Shown here piece by piece: positions 6,839 to 14,667 of a DNA stretch of 16,175 nucleotides. The first letter of the stretch is position 1, and the number at the start of each line of letters is the position of its first letter. Source of the stretch: Planctomycetota bacterium. GTDB lineage: Bacteria; Planctomycetota; Planctomycetia; Planctomycetales; Planctomycetaceae. A program made the translations under genes and the position numbers. Where the stretch lies: assembly GCA_027622115.1 (NCBI GenBank), contig JAQBZS010000040.1, positions 1-16,175 of the forward strand, given 5' to 3'. The notes beneath the pieces are model-generated. The model was not told the DNA's origin. It made no database searches and worked only from the letters and a program-made list of their open reading frames with translations.

Positions 6839-7924
6839 ATGGCGGCGGACCTCACTCACCAGGTGGAACAACATTTCCAACAAGTTGGCGACCTCCTCGT
6901 CCAAGGCAGTCAATTGGCCGCGTCCTTCCCCGATGAGTTTTCGTGGATCGGATTGGAAACGAAGATCCAGCAATACGTCTCGGAATCGAGCGACGTGTTA
7001 TTGGATGCACAGGATGTCGGTTCCCTCGCGCGTTTATTGGCCACTTCGTATCAACGGATTCAGAATCGGACGTCGAACCACAAGGTTGCCTGTTTGGGAC
7101 CGCCGGGTAGCTACACTTACAAGGCGGCCAAGAAGAAACTGGGCGGCCTTGAAATCCTAACGCAAGACACCGCCGGCGAAGTGTTTGAATTACTGGCCAA
7201 CGAAGAAGTGCGTTATGGCGTCGTCGCCATCGAAAACGCGATCCAAGGCTTAGTCGGCGAAAACATCGACGAACTCGTCGACTATGGGTTCACGATTGTG
7301 GCGGAAGTGCGAATCCAGATCGAACACGCGTTACTGGCGAATCGAACGTTGCAGGATGTCGAGACCGTTTACAGCCATTGGCAAGCGTTGAGGCAATGTC
7401 AACGAGCGCTGAATCAACTCAAACAGCGGTCAGGAACGAAGATTAAGCTGGTTGAGGTCGAAAGCACTTCCCGCGCCGCCAAGCTGGCCGAGGAAGACGC
7501 TTCGGGAAAGACTGCGGCGATTGCCAGCCGCATTGCCGCCGAGGGACGATCTCTGAACGTACTCATGGACAACATCGAAGATGTTCCCAACAACGTCACG
7601 CGTTTTTTTGTCATCGCGAAGCATGCCCCTGAAGCCGTGGAACTGGGCAACGTCAAGTGTCGCACATCAATCAACTTCAAGCTTCGCCACGTTCCCGGCG
7701 CGTTGTGCCACGCACTCAACCTGCTCCAGGATGTGAATCTTACACTGATCCAGTCGCGGCCCGAGTCTGATCATTGGTCTTACAGTTTTTTTGCGGAATT
7801 CGACGGTCACGCGCAAGACGAATCGGTCAAGAAGTGCCTCGCCGAACTTGAGGAGTATTGCGGTGGGAAAGAGGCCGTACGTTTCTTTGGTTCGTATCCA
7901 ATCGATGAAGACCCCACGAGATAG
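6839..7924 (+). CDS. pheA: Prephenate dehydratase with ACT domain and unassigned N-terminal region
   Basis: This 361-residue enzyme should convert prephenate to phenylpyruvate in phenylalanine synthesis. The prephenate dehydratase domain spans about 83-262: GPPGSYTYKAA (87-97), GVVAIENAIQG (127-137), VYSHWQALRQC (177-187), VESTSRAA (207-214) and NNVTRFFVI (251-259). The catalytic Asn, Ser/Gln and Thr of the family are all present. An ACT domain follows (about 275-325) with VPGALCHAL and IQSRP (304-308), the phenylalanine-sensing region. Two family motifs are altered: SHPQ is SHWQ and ESRP is QSRP. The first 80 residues are helical but lack the Arg/Asp/Arg pattern of AroQ chorismate mutase, so I do not call a bifunctional P-protein. 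The ATG at 6839 is preferred; the frame could extend to 6764 but that stretch lacks conserved features. It follows the methyltransferase operon by 228 nt and is probably a separate transcript. Confidence 0.85.
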   Translation: MAADLTHQVEQHFQQVGDLLVQGSQLAASFPDEFSWIGLETKIQQYVSESSDVLLDAQDVGSLARLLATSYQRIQNRTSNHKVACLGPPGSYTYKAAKKKLGGLEILTQDTAGEVFELLANEEVRYGVVAIENAIQGLVGENIDELVDYGFTIVAEVRIQIEHALLANRTLQDVETVYSHWQALRQCQRALNQLKQRSGTKIKLVEVESTSRAAKLAEEDASGKTAAIASRIAAEGRSLNVLMDNIEDVPNNVTRFFVIAKHAPEAVELGNVKCRTSINFKLRHVPGALCHALNLLQDVNLTLIQSRPESDHWSYSFFAEFDGHAQDESVKKCLAELEEYCGGKEAVRFFGSYPIDEDPTR

Positions 7925-7976
7925 CACGCGCTCATTGCGATCGTGACGAACCGCCATCAATTCCGGGAAGGTGCAA

Positions 7977-9941
7977 ATGAGTATTCGAACGATTGCCATC
8001 ACTGTTGCTTTTGCCGTGTTGCTACCGATTTCCTGCACCGTCGAGGCGCAAGAGAAATACGCGTCGCATGCTCCGCTGCGACTGAATCCGCCGCCGTCGA
8101 AACGGCCGATGAGTGACGCGCCGGCGCGATTTGTCGCAGCGTCCAAAGGCAAGGATTCGAATGACGGCAGTCAAGACTCGCCGTGGAAGACGATCGGCCA
8201 CGCGATGAAACAACTGAAGGCCGGGGATACGCTGTACCTGCGAGCTGGTTCTTACTTCGAAAACGTCTACGTCAGCCTGGTCGGCACGCCGCTGAAACCG
8301 ATCGTGATTCGTTCGTTTCCGGGCGAACAGGCCGTGATCGACGGCGGGATTCCCGAATTGCAATTGTCGGCTGAATCGGCCTGGGAGCCTGTCGGAAACG
8401 GAGTCGATGGGGAGTATCGCTCGACGAAATCCTTTCCGAATCTCCGCGATGTTGTCGGTGCGTTCGGCGACAGCGACATCGGGTTGCAGACCTATTGGCA
8501 CTTAAAAGACCTTCGCTCGCCACACGAATTGTCCGCGCCGGGCGAAGGCGGCGATGTGCGGGAGCAGTACTGTGGACCGGGGATCTACTATGATCGGCAA
8601 ACAAGCCGAATTCACGTGCGGTTGGCCCATACGACATTCAAGCACTTTGAGAACTATCGCGGAGAAAAAGATCCCAGGAAGCTGCCTTTGGTGATCGCGC
8701 CGTTCCGATCCATTCCGCTGTGGGTCGATCAAGCGAAGCACGTGAAGTTCCAAGATCTGGTCGTGCGCGGTGGAGGCTATTACACGACCAAAGTCTCATA
8801 TGGAGTCGACGTTGATTTCGACAATGTGACGATTCGCGGCGGAACCTATTGCATGTACACGGCGAATACCGGTCCATTTCGGTTTCACCGTTCGGCCATG
8901 TACGGCAACGCGCCGCCGTGGTCGTTTCGAGGTGACGGGTCACTGCGGGCTCGCCCAGGACGCCCCACACGCGACATCGCACGGCTTACATGTCACGCGT
9001 TGTGGATCACCGACACCGGTCGCGAGTTTTCCGTCTATGCGTTTCCGATGAACGACGATTGGGAAGTGTCGTACAGCGAATTTACGGACAGCCACGACGG
9101 ACTGTATCTGGGTGGTGTCGGCGTGAAGTTTCATCACAACCTGGTCGATTTCTTCCAGGACGACGGGATTTACTTGAGTCAGATGTATCCAAGGCATCTG
9201 TACCACGGCAGTGGAGCGCACATCGAGATCTACGAGAATCTCTTTACACGATCGTTAACCCCGTTGGCATTCGGTGGATTGGAAGACACCGGCGACGACA
9301 TCTACATTTACCGGAATGTGTTCGACCTTCGTGGCGGCGTGAATTACGGGCGACCCAGCCAGCAGAACCCGGATGTCAAACCCTACCCCACGAATCGGGC
9401 GCTGTCCGATCATGGCGGACCACCGTGGCCGAAGATGTCGATTTATCACAACACGTTTGTAACTCTTGGCGGCCCGATCGATTTAGGCACCATGGGGCAC
9501 GTCAAAGCCGGTTATCCGCGAGCCGTGTTCAACAATATCTTTTTCAATTTCAAAGGTCTGAGTCCGGTGCGACCACCGGCTCATGAACTTGGACGGTCGG
9601 ACGGCAACGTGTTCTGGAGCCCGACCGGTCAGAAGCTCGCGGCGACGTATTTCGACCGCTACCGGAAATCGCCGGCGTTCGTGCAAAGCAAGGCCGTCTA
9701 TCCTGCTGGGTTCACGGCGAATTCTGTTGCCGCCGATCCGCGTTTCTTGAAAGTGTCGCCGGATTGGCCGGAAGTGTTGGACTTGCGACTGCATGCTCAA
9801 AGTCCGGCTGTGAATGCGGGAATCCTATTGCCAGCTGCATGGCCGGACTCGCGCCGTGGGTTGGATTCCGGACGTCCGGATATCGGAGTGTTTCCACTGG
9901 GAAGCAAGCCCATTGCGGTTGGCCGCAGTGCGATCGAGTGA
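7977..9941 (+). CDS. Secreted right-handed parallel beta-helix protein
   Basis: This 654-residue protein has a signal peptide: MSIR, a hydrophobic core (about 5-18) and a likely signal peptidase I site after VEA (22-24). The mature N-terminus has FVAASKGKDSNDGSQDSPW (52-70), then TIGHAMKQLKAGDTLYLRAG, the entry motif of DUF1565-type parallel beta-helix proteins of the pectate-lyase superfold. Repeating short beta-strand turns follow (for example ANTGPFRFHRSAMYGN, EIYENLFTRS, YIYRNVFDLRGG, IYHNTFV and VFNNIFFN). The C-terminus ends in LRLHAQSPAVNAG plus DIGVFPLG, a standard tail in these proteins. ATG at 7977 has GGGAAGG at 7965-7971 with a 5-nt spacer; an upstream GTG at 7971 falls on the ribosome site and is rejected. 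It may bind or cleave a polysaccharide outside the cytoplasm; no catalytic residues can be assigned. It starts 52 nt after the prephenate dehydratase but is not obviously related to it. Confidence 0.85.
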   Translation: MSIRTIAITVAFAVLLPISCTVEAQEKYASHAPLRLNPPPSKRPMSDAPARFVAASKGKDSNDGSQDSPWKTIGHAMKQLKAGDTLYLRAGSYFENVYVSLVGTPLKPIVIRSFPGEQAVIDGGIPELQLSAESAWEPVGNGVDGEYRSTKSFPNLRDVVGAFGDSDIGLQTYWHLKDLRSPHELSAPGEGGDVREQYCGPGIYYDRQTSRIHVRLAHTTFKHFENYRGEKDPRKLPLVIAPFRSIPLWVDQAKHVKFQDLVVRGGGYYTTKVSYGVDVDFDNVTIRGGTYCMYTANTGPFRFHRSAMYGNAPPWSFRGDGSLRARPGRPTRDIARLTCHALWITDTGREFSVYAFPMNDDWEVSYSEFTDSHDGLYLGGVGVKFHHNLVDFFQDDGIYLSQMYPRHLYHGSGAHIEIYENLFTRSLTPLAFGGLEDTGDDIYIYRNVFDLRGGVNYGRPSQQNPDVKPYPTNRALSDHGGPPWPKMSIYHNTFVTLGGPIDLGTMGHVKAGYPRAVFNNIFFNFKGLSPVRPPAHELGRSDGNVFWSPTGQKLAATYFDRYRKSPAFVQSKAVYPAGFTANSVAADPRFLKVSPDWPEVLDLRLHAQSPAVNAGILLPAAWPDSRRGLDSGRPDIGVFPLGSKPIAVGRSAIE

Positions 9942-10145
9942 GCTTCGATGTCGCATGGAGTTTCCAGCGAACGACTGTCCGCGAGGTGTGGTTTGTCGAA
10001 TGTGGCAAAACGATCAGATTCACGCGTTGTCACATGTTCAAGGCCCCGGCACCAGAGCTTTCCAATTTGGTTCGTCGAACGTAACCTGTATCCATCCTTC
10101 GACTTTGGCCGTTATCCTCCTGCGTTTCGATCAGAAACGGAATAA

Positions 10146-11015
10146 ATGACTAAGACTGTGTTGCACATTGATAACAGCCCGGTCTTTCGAGAGTCGTTCA
10201 AGCACATCCTGCAACGAAGTGGACTGGCGGTGTTGAGTTGTCGCGATGGCGAGGATGCTCAATTGAAGACGGTGGATCGTCAATTCGCCGCCGTCATTTC
10301 GGATAGCTCCGGAATTGATTTCGTGCCGCAAATGCGATGCAAAGTTCCGGTGATTTTGGTGACTGGTTCGACGGAAAAACATGCCAAAAGATCCTTGGGG
10401 TTTGTGCCGTCTGCAATCGTCAACAAATCAAATCATCGATGGAGCGAAGAAATTGCGGAGTTGCTTGAGGTTACCGATGAAGAGTTTCACTGGCGTGACA
10501 CACTCATTGAAGCGTATCGGAATTGTTGGCTTCAACACGCACAAAGGAATCGTCCATTTCGCGTCGCGCTGGCAATCTCCCACGGCTATTTGGAGCGAAT
10601 TGCCCGACGCGCAACCGTTCGGATTACGGACCCAGTGCGTGAATTCCTTAACCGTCAATTGCAGTTCGGTGATTGTGACAGCGTCAATATTGAGAACGAA
10701 GCGGCCGAACTCGGACTTCCGGTCTGCGATCCGGAAGAGAGAGTCCTGGAAATTAACGCGAACTTCGGAGTCGTAGATTCGGTTGACGACCGCGAGGCTC
10801 GAGTCATCCTACTTGATGGGAACGACCAACATCTGCTTGATGATTTCGTCGCGCCACTCAATTGGCTTCCCCTTGCCTATCGCGATTCGGGTACAGGCGT
10901 CGCATGGATCGAACGCGTCTACGATTCTGGCGTAAAAGGTCGCTTCGAACCCGCTAGTGCTCTTAACCAACATGAACAGTCTATCGATTCGACTATTGCC
11001 CGTCGGGCAAAGTGA
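10146..11015 (+). CDS. Receiver-domain protein with unrecognised C-terminal half
   Basis: This is a 289-residue protein. Residues 1-110 look like a two-component receiver domain: VLHIDN places D9 at the acidic pocket (the second acid is N10), VISD puts D53 at the phospho-acceptor position, VTG supplies T73, and IVNK supplies K94. Spacing is canonical and hydrophobic strands alternate as expected. Residues 120-289 match no family I recognise; there is no helix-turn-helix, histidine kinase, GGDEF or ATPase motif. A stop codon lies directly before the ATG, so this is the first possible start in frame; the ribosome site is weak. The last 44 bases overlap the start of the metallo-beta-lactamase fragment, which suggests the original 3' end may have been disturbed. 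No partner kinase is in the window. Response regulator is likely; output is unknown. Confidence 0.7.
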   Translation: MTKTVLHIDNSPVFRESFKHILQRSGLAVLSCRDGEDAQLKTVDRQFAAVISDSSGIDFVPQMRCKVPVILVTGSTEKHAKRSLGFVPSAIVNKSNHRWSEEIAELLEVTDEEFHWRDTLIEAYRNCWLQHAQRNRPFRVALAISHGYLERIARRATVRITDPVREFLNRQLQFGDCDSVNIENEAAELGLPVCDPEERVLEINANFGVVDSVDDREARVILLDGNDQHLLDDFVAPLNWLPLAYRDSGTGVAWIERVYDSGVKGRFEPASALNQHEQSIDSTIARRAK

Positions 11016-11148
11016 CTGCGTTCTCATCCGCTTTCCCGACGACAGTTGGGGGCTGATTGATTGCGGATCCGGTAATTCCGCGACCAGCAGCCTTACCCCT
11101 TACCGAATTCGGACCGCCAGTTTCCCGAAAGCTTGCGACATGCACTAA
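10972..11148 (+). pseudogene. Truncated metallo-beta-lactamase-fold hydrolase
   Basis: The 58-codon frame begins MNSLSIRLLPVGQSDCVLIR and continues FPDDSWGLIDCGSGN. This is the N-terminal strand pattern of ComEC-like metallo-beta-lactamase-fold proteins (usually DVGQGD..LI..P....LIDCG). The next expected element, the HxHxDH metal motif, is missing and the frame stops at 11148. With one frame change near 11126, a second frame continues LRHALKHVGRSDIYEDKG to a stop at 11286-11288, compatible with a gene that lost its middle and then shifted frame. The ATG sits inside the tail of the receiver-domain gene. Identity rests on about 35 residues. It is most likely a remnant; a functional short protein is unlikely because no metal ligands remain. 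Confidence 0.5.
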
Positions 11149-11345
11149 AACACGTGGGTCGCAGCGACATCTATGAAGATAAGGGAACTCAGCTGAGTTG
11201 CTGTCTCGACAACATTATCGAGGTCGATTCCAGTGGAAGCATTCGGCACCATTCGAAACCGAAGTCGTGCGATCAACGTCGGAAGTGAGGACGACGGCTT
11301 GAGTTCTCCATAAGGAATCCGCAATCGAACGGTATTTGCCTCGAA

Positions 11346-13118
11346 TCACTTCACGTTCCAGAGCAACGTGCCTTCCACGTTCTTATCGAGTTCCTTTTTC
11401 AGCTGAGCGATACCGAGCGCCCAAGAAACGCCGGCTTCCTTGGTGTGGGTGAGCGTGTTGATCCCCACGACCACGCCGTTTTCCAGAATCAGTGGGCCGC
11501 CGGAGTTGCCCGGGCTGATTTCCGCGTCATGTTGGACCCAAGCGCGGCCTTCCTTCTCGACACTCATGCGGCTGACTTGTCCGCCGGTCAACACGAACTC
11601 GAAGTCGCGGGGCTTGAATTGTCGTTCCAGCTTGCCGGCACTCGCGGTTTGTTGCACCGCCTTGGTCCAGGCCAATTCTTCGTCCGAAAGCGGTGCCTCG
11701 GCAGCGCCCGGAAACCCGCAGCCATACACCTTTGACGCACGTGGAATCTCGTCGCGCCCGGAGAGTTGAAACACGGGCAAGTTTTCGGCATCGATCTTGA
11801 GAATCGCCAGGTCGTGGTCGTCACTGACGTACTCGACGTCCGCGCGATACTTCGCGTCCTTGCCAAAGAACACCCACAACCGTGGTCGTACCTCAAAGCC
11901 TTGTTTCTCGAAACGATCCAACAGCAAGCGGTTGCTCTTGAGCTTGGTCATGGGTTCCACGACATGTTTGTTGGTGACCAGATATCCGTTTGCGGTGACC
12001 GCGAAACATGTTCCGGTTCCTAATTGTCGTTCCGCTTTGGTGCCATCAGGTGCGGTGACATCCGCGCCGGCAACGACGAGACCCAGTGCTTGGCTGATTC
12101 GCTGTTCGTCACTCGCCGCTGCCACAACTTGCCGGCTGCTTCGCGGCCAAAACACAACTGCCATCAGCAACAGCAAGCAGGCTCCATAGCCGACACCAAC
12201 TCGCACCAGTCGCTGGCGATCACGCGGCAGGATTTGAGTGTGCAATTCCGCCAATTCTTCAGCGTTGTCGACGAGGGATTGTGCTGCTTCGTGGACTCGC
12301 GCAAGTGCTTGCGGATCAGCCGAGTCGTCGTTTGGTCGGTTCTCCACGTAGTTGGAAGCCAAGCGGACTTTTAGACCGCGCATCTCGACGTCCAGCGATC
12401 GATTCGATCCGTCCGCCGCCTTGACGCTCTTGATGCGATCATCCATTTCCGCGATCTGCCGGCGTAAGGATTCATCGCCGGTTTCGTGCGCACAAATCCA
12501 ATCGCTCAGGGCGACACGAGCATCCATCAACGACCGTCGCAACGATCGCTCGCGCCATTTGGCAGCCGACGCGCCGGCCAAGTGCTTGGCGTGGCGCACG
12601 GTGTCCGAGTAGCAGTCGCTAATTGCGGCCATCCATTTCGCCGGTTTTGATGGGACGGCGTCGGGAAACGGAGGCGGAACGGCGGTCGTAGAATCGCCGG
12701 TTTCGGAAGCCGTGGACTCAGTGCTTTCGAATTCGATTTCGCCGTGCTCGATCGCGCTGCGCGCGGATTCTGCTTCTTGCGAGCGTTCCGATTGTTCCGC
12801 TGCGTTCAAGTCATCATCAAGTTCTTGCGACGCAATGGATTCATCAAGTTCGTCCACAGCGGTCAGCGGCGGAGGGCCGGATTGATCTGCGGATTGTGAA
12901 GATGACTCGACCGACGCTTCGGCTTCCTCGGTGGGACTTGTCTCGTCTTGGCGAGGAAACAATTCGCCGATCGTCGACGCTTCCCGCCAGTCGTCAAAGC
13001 TCTCGTTCCAAACCAGATCCGCTGGAAGCAATTCGCCGGAGCCCGCGAGTTCCCGTAGCTCGTTCATTGTGACCGGACCCGTATTCCGACCGTCTCGACC
13101 GTAGTACCACTCGACCAT
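11346..13118 (-). CDS. Membrane-anchored GYF-domain trypsin-like serine protease
   Basis: This 590-residue protein has three parts. Residues 1-55 are a GYF_2 domain (WYYGRDGRNTGPVTMNEL, LWN-like VWNESFDDWREAS), which binds proline-rich peptides. A long acidic Ser/Glu-rich linker (56-145) and a helical region (about 165-300) lead to one transmembrane helix (about 307-325). The C-terminal part is an S1C/HtrA-type protease: TNKHVVE (H385), DDHDLAIL (D436) and SPGNSGGPL (S539), with the oxyanion GN.GG loop intact. No PDZ domain follows; the protein ends 50 residues after the catalytic serine. Topology should place GYF in the cytoplasm and the protease outside. The ATG has GGAGAA upstream with a 7-nt spacer. 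The gene starts 51 nt after leuC, so it is probably read through from it. All triad residues are present, so it should be active; substrates are unknown. Confidence 0.88.
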   Translation of the reverse strand: MVEWYYGRDGRNTGPVTMNELRELAGSGELLPADLVWNESFDDWREASTIGELFPRQDETSPTEEAEASVESSSQSADQSGPPPLTAVDELDESIASQELDDDLNAAEQSERSQEAESARSAIEHGEIEFESTESTASETGDSTTAVPPPFPDAVPSKPAKWMAAISDCYSDTVRHAKHLAGASAAKWRERSLRRSLMDARVALSDWICAHETGDESLRRQIAEMDDRIKSVKAADGSNRSLDVEMRGLKVRLASNYVENRPNDDSADPQALARVHEAAQSLVDNAEELAELHTQILPRDRQRLVRVGVGYGACLLLLMAVVFWPRSSRQVVAAASDEQRISQALGLVVAGADVTAPDGTKAERQLGTGTCFAVTANGYLVTNKHVVEPMTKLKSNRLLLDRFEKQGFEVRPRLWVFFGKDAKYRADVEYVSDDHDLAILKIDAENLPVFQLSGRDEIPRASKVYGCGFPGAAEAPLSDEELAWTKAVQQTASAGKLERQFKPRDFEFVLTGGQVSRMSVEKEGRAWVQHDAEISPGNSGGPLILENGVVVGINTLTHTKEAGVSWALGIAQLKKELDKNVEGTLLWNVK

Positions 13119-13121
13119 TAT

Positions 13122-13160
13122 TGACTTCTCCGGATTGAGACCCTGATGAATCTCAAGTCA
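13122..13160 (-). other. Possible RNA hairpin in the leuC-protease junction holding the protease ribosome site
   Basis: On the minus strand TGACTTGAG (13160-13152) can pair with CTCA (13139-13136) and AGTCA (13126-13122). This makes a 9-bp stem with a 12-nt loop and a 9-nt bulge. The bulge (13135-13127) contains most of the GGAGAA Shine-Dalgarno of the protease. No U-tract follows, so a terminator is not supported. It could tune translation or coupling after leuC, or be chance. Confidence 0.3.
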
Positions 13161-13169
13161 GCCACGTCA

Positions 13170-14588
13170 TTAAACGCTGCCGCTCAAGAGTTCTCGGGCA
13201 TCCGTGACGTGACCGGTGACGGCTGCTGCGGCCACCATCGCGGGGCTCATCAAGAGCGTGCGACCCGTGGGGCTGCCTTGTCGACCTTTGAAGTTGCGGT
13301 TGCTCGACGACGCGCAGATTTCTCGACCTTGCAGCTTGTCCGGATTCATCGCCAAGCACATCGAACAACCGGCCGAGCGCCAATCGAAACCGGCATCGCG
13401 AAAGATCTGATCGAGACCTTCCGCTTCCGCTTGCATCAGCACTTGCTGCGATCCGGGCACGACGAACGTTCGCACGTGGCTCGCGACCTTGCGACCCTTG
13501 GCCACGCGAGCCGCTTCTCGGAGATCCGAGATTCGGCCGTTCGTACACGAGCCGATAAACGCCACGTCGATCTTGACTCCTGCGATCGCCTGTTCGGCAT
13601 TGATCTCCATGAATGCGAGTGCCTCTTCCACGCCCGCTTGTTCTTCGGCCGGGAATTGGGCGACTGCTGGGATCTTCTCGTGGATGCCCACCGATTGGCC
13701 GGGGTTGATGCCCCATGTCACCGTCGGTTCGATGTCGGTCGCGTCGAAAGTGACCTCGTCATCGAACTCGGCATCGGAGACCGATGCGAGACTCAGCCAC
13801 CATGCCGACGCGGTTGCGAACTCATCGCCTTGGGGAGCGAACGGCCGGTCGCGAAGATACTCGACCGTGGTTTGGTCGGGGTTGATGTAACCGCAGCGAG
13901 CGCCGCCTTCGATGCTCATGTTGCAGACCGTCATGCGCTCTTCCATCGACATGTTGTCGAACGTGGTGCCGGCAAATTCGTAGGCGAAGCCGACTCCGCC
14001 CTGCACGCCCAGTTTGCGGATGATGAACAGGATCACGTCCTTGGCATACACGCCCTGTTTGAGTTCGCCGTTCACGACAACTCGCCGCACTTTGGGCCGA
14101 GCCAAAAACATCGTTTGCGTGGCCAAAACATGAGCAACCTGGCTGGTGCCGATTCCCATTGCGATGCCGCCGAAGGCTCCATGCGTGCTGGTATGGCTGT
14201 CGCCGCAGACGATCGTCATGCCGGGTTGAGTGAGACCTTGTTCGGGGCCGACGATGTGCACCACGCCTTGGCGATTGTCGTCCAGGTTGAGCAGCGTAAT
14301 GCCGAACTCGTCACAGTTGCGTTCGATGGCCGTCATCATTTGTTCGGCAAGCCCGTCGGCGAATGGGCGAGCTTGATTGCCGGTGGGAATGATGTGATCC
14401 ACGGTGGCGATGGTCCGCCCGGGATAGGCCGTTTTTAGGCCGCGTTCGCGAAGCATTTGGAATGCTTGTGGGCTGGTGACTTCGTGGATCAGATGCAGTC
14501 CGATGAAGAGCTGAGTTTGGCCGGTCGGCATCGTGCGGACGGAATGCAGATCCCAAACTTTGTTGAACAGGTTGCGGCGATCGGACAT
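13170..14588 (-). CDS. leuC: 3-isopropylmalate dehydratase large subunit
   Basis: This 472-residue aconitase-family protein isomerises 2-isopropylmalate to 3-isopropylmalate in leucine synthesis, together with LeuD. The length is normal for bacterial LeuC. Visible hallmarks are TVDHIIPTGNQ near 62-72, CGDSHTSTHGAFG at 128-140, GIGTSQVAHVLATQ at 146-158, and the 4Fe-4S ligands C348 (FIGSCTNGR), C408 and C411 (GCSMCLAMNPD). The substrate-site region near CASSSNRNFKGRQG (425-438) is intact. The start at 14588 is the first ATG and matches the family N-terminus (LFNKVWDLHSV), although no strong Shine-Dalgarno precedes it. leuD is not immediately downstream: the next gene is the GYF protease after 51 nt. 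leuD must therefore be encoded elsewhere or outside this window. Upstream, 79 nt away, is the Nif3-like gene in the same direction. Confidence 0.96.
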   Translation of the reverse strand: MSDRRNLFNKVWDLHSVRTMPTGQTQLFIGLHLIHEVTSPQAFQMLRERGLKTAYPGRTIATVDHIIPTGNQARPFADGLAEQMMTAIERNCDEFGITLLNLDDNRQGVVHIVGPEQGLTQPGMTIVCGDSHTSTHGAFGGIAMGIGTSQVAHVLATQTMFLARPKVRRVVVNGELKQGVYAKDVILFIIRKLGVQGGVGFAYEFAGTTFDNMSMEERMTVCNMSIEGGARCGYINPDQTTVEYLRDRPFAPQGDEFATASAWWLSLASVSDAEFDDEVTFDATDIEPTVTWGINPGQSVGIHEKIPAVAQFPAEEQAGVEEALAFMEINAEQAIAGVKIDVAFIGSCTNGRISDLREAARVAKGRKVASHVRTFVVPGSQQVLMQAEAEGLDQIFRDAGFDWRSAGCSMCLAMNPDKLQGREICASSSNRNFKGRQGSPTGRTLLMSPAMVAAAAVTGHVTDARELLSGSV

Positions 14589-14667
14589 GGTCGTTCATTC
14601 AGAAATCGGTGACTTGAAGAGCAGGAAATCTGCGGATTGATCGACCATCGTAGCCGAAGTGCGGCGC

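Noticed and set aside
7977..8050. Lipoprotein signal (LPISC) on the beta-helix protein
   Set aside because: The -3 position is Pro and a good signal peptidase I site (VEA before QE) follows four residues after the Cys, so a cleaved soluble protein is more likely.
9942..10145. Small open frames in the gap between the beta-helix and receiver-domain genes
   Set aside because: They have no ribosome site, no conserved pattern and overlap each other in several frames. I see nothing else in this 204-nt gap.
11346..13118. Defence island reading: truncated metallo-beta-lactamase next to a trypsin-like protease
   Set aside because: The protease is on the opposite strand, probably read from leuC, and has a GYF/membrane architecture found as an ordinary planctomycete protein. 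The hydrolase is a remnant.
13146..14438. Long open frame of 430 codons on the plus strand
   Set aside because: It lies wholly antisense to leuC, whose aconitase-family motifs and iron-sulfur cysteines are unambiguous. Such shadow frames arise from codon bias in GC-rich genes.
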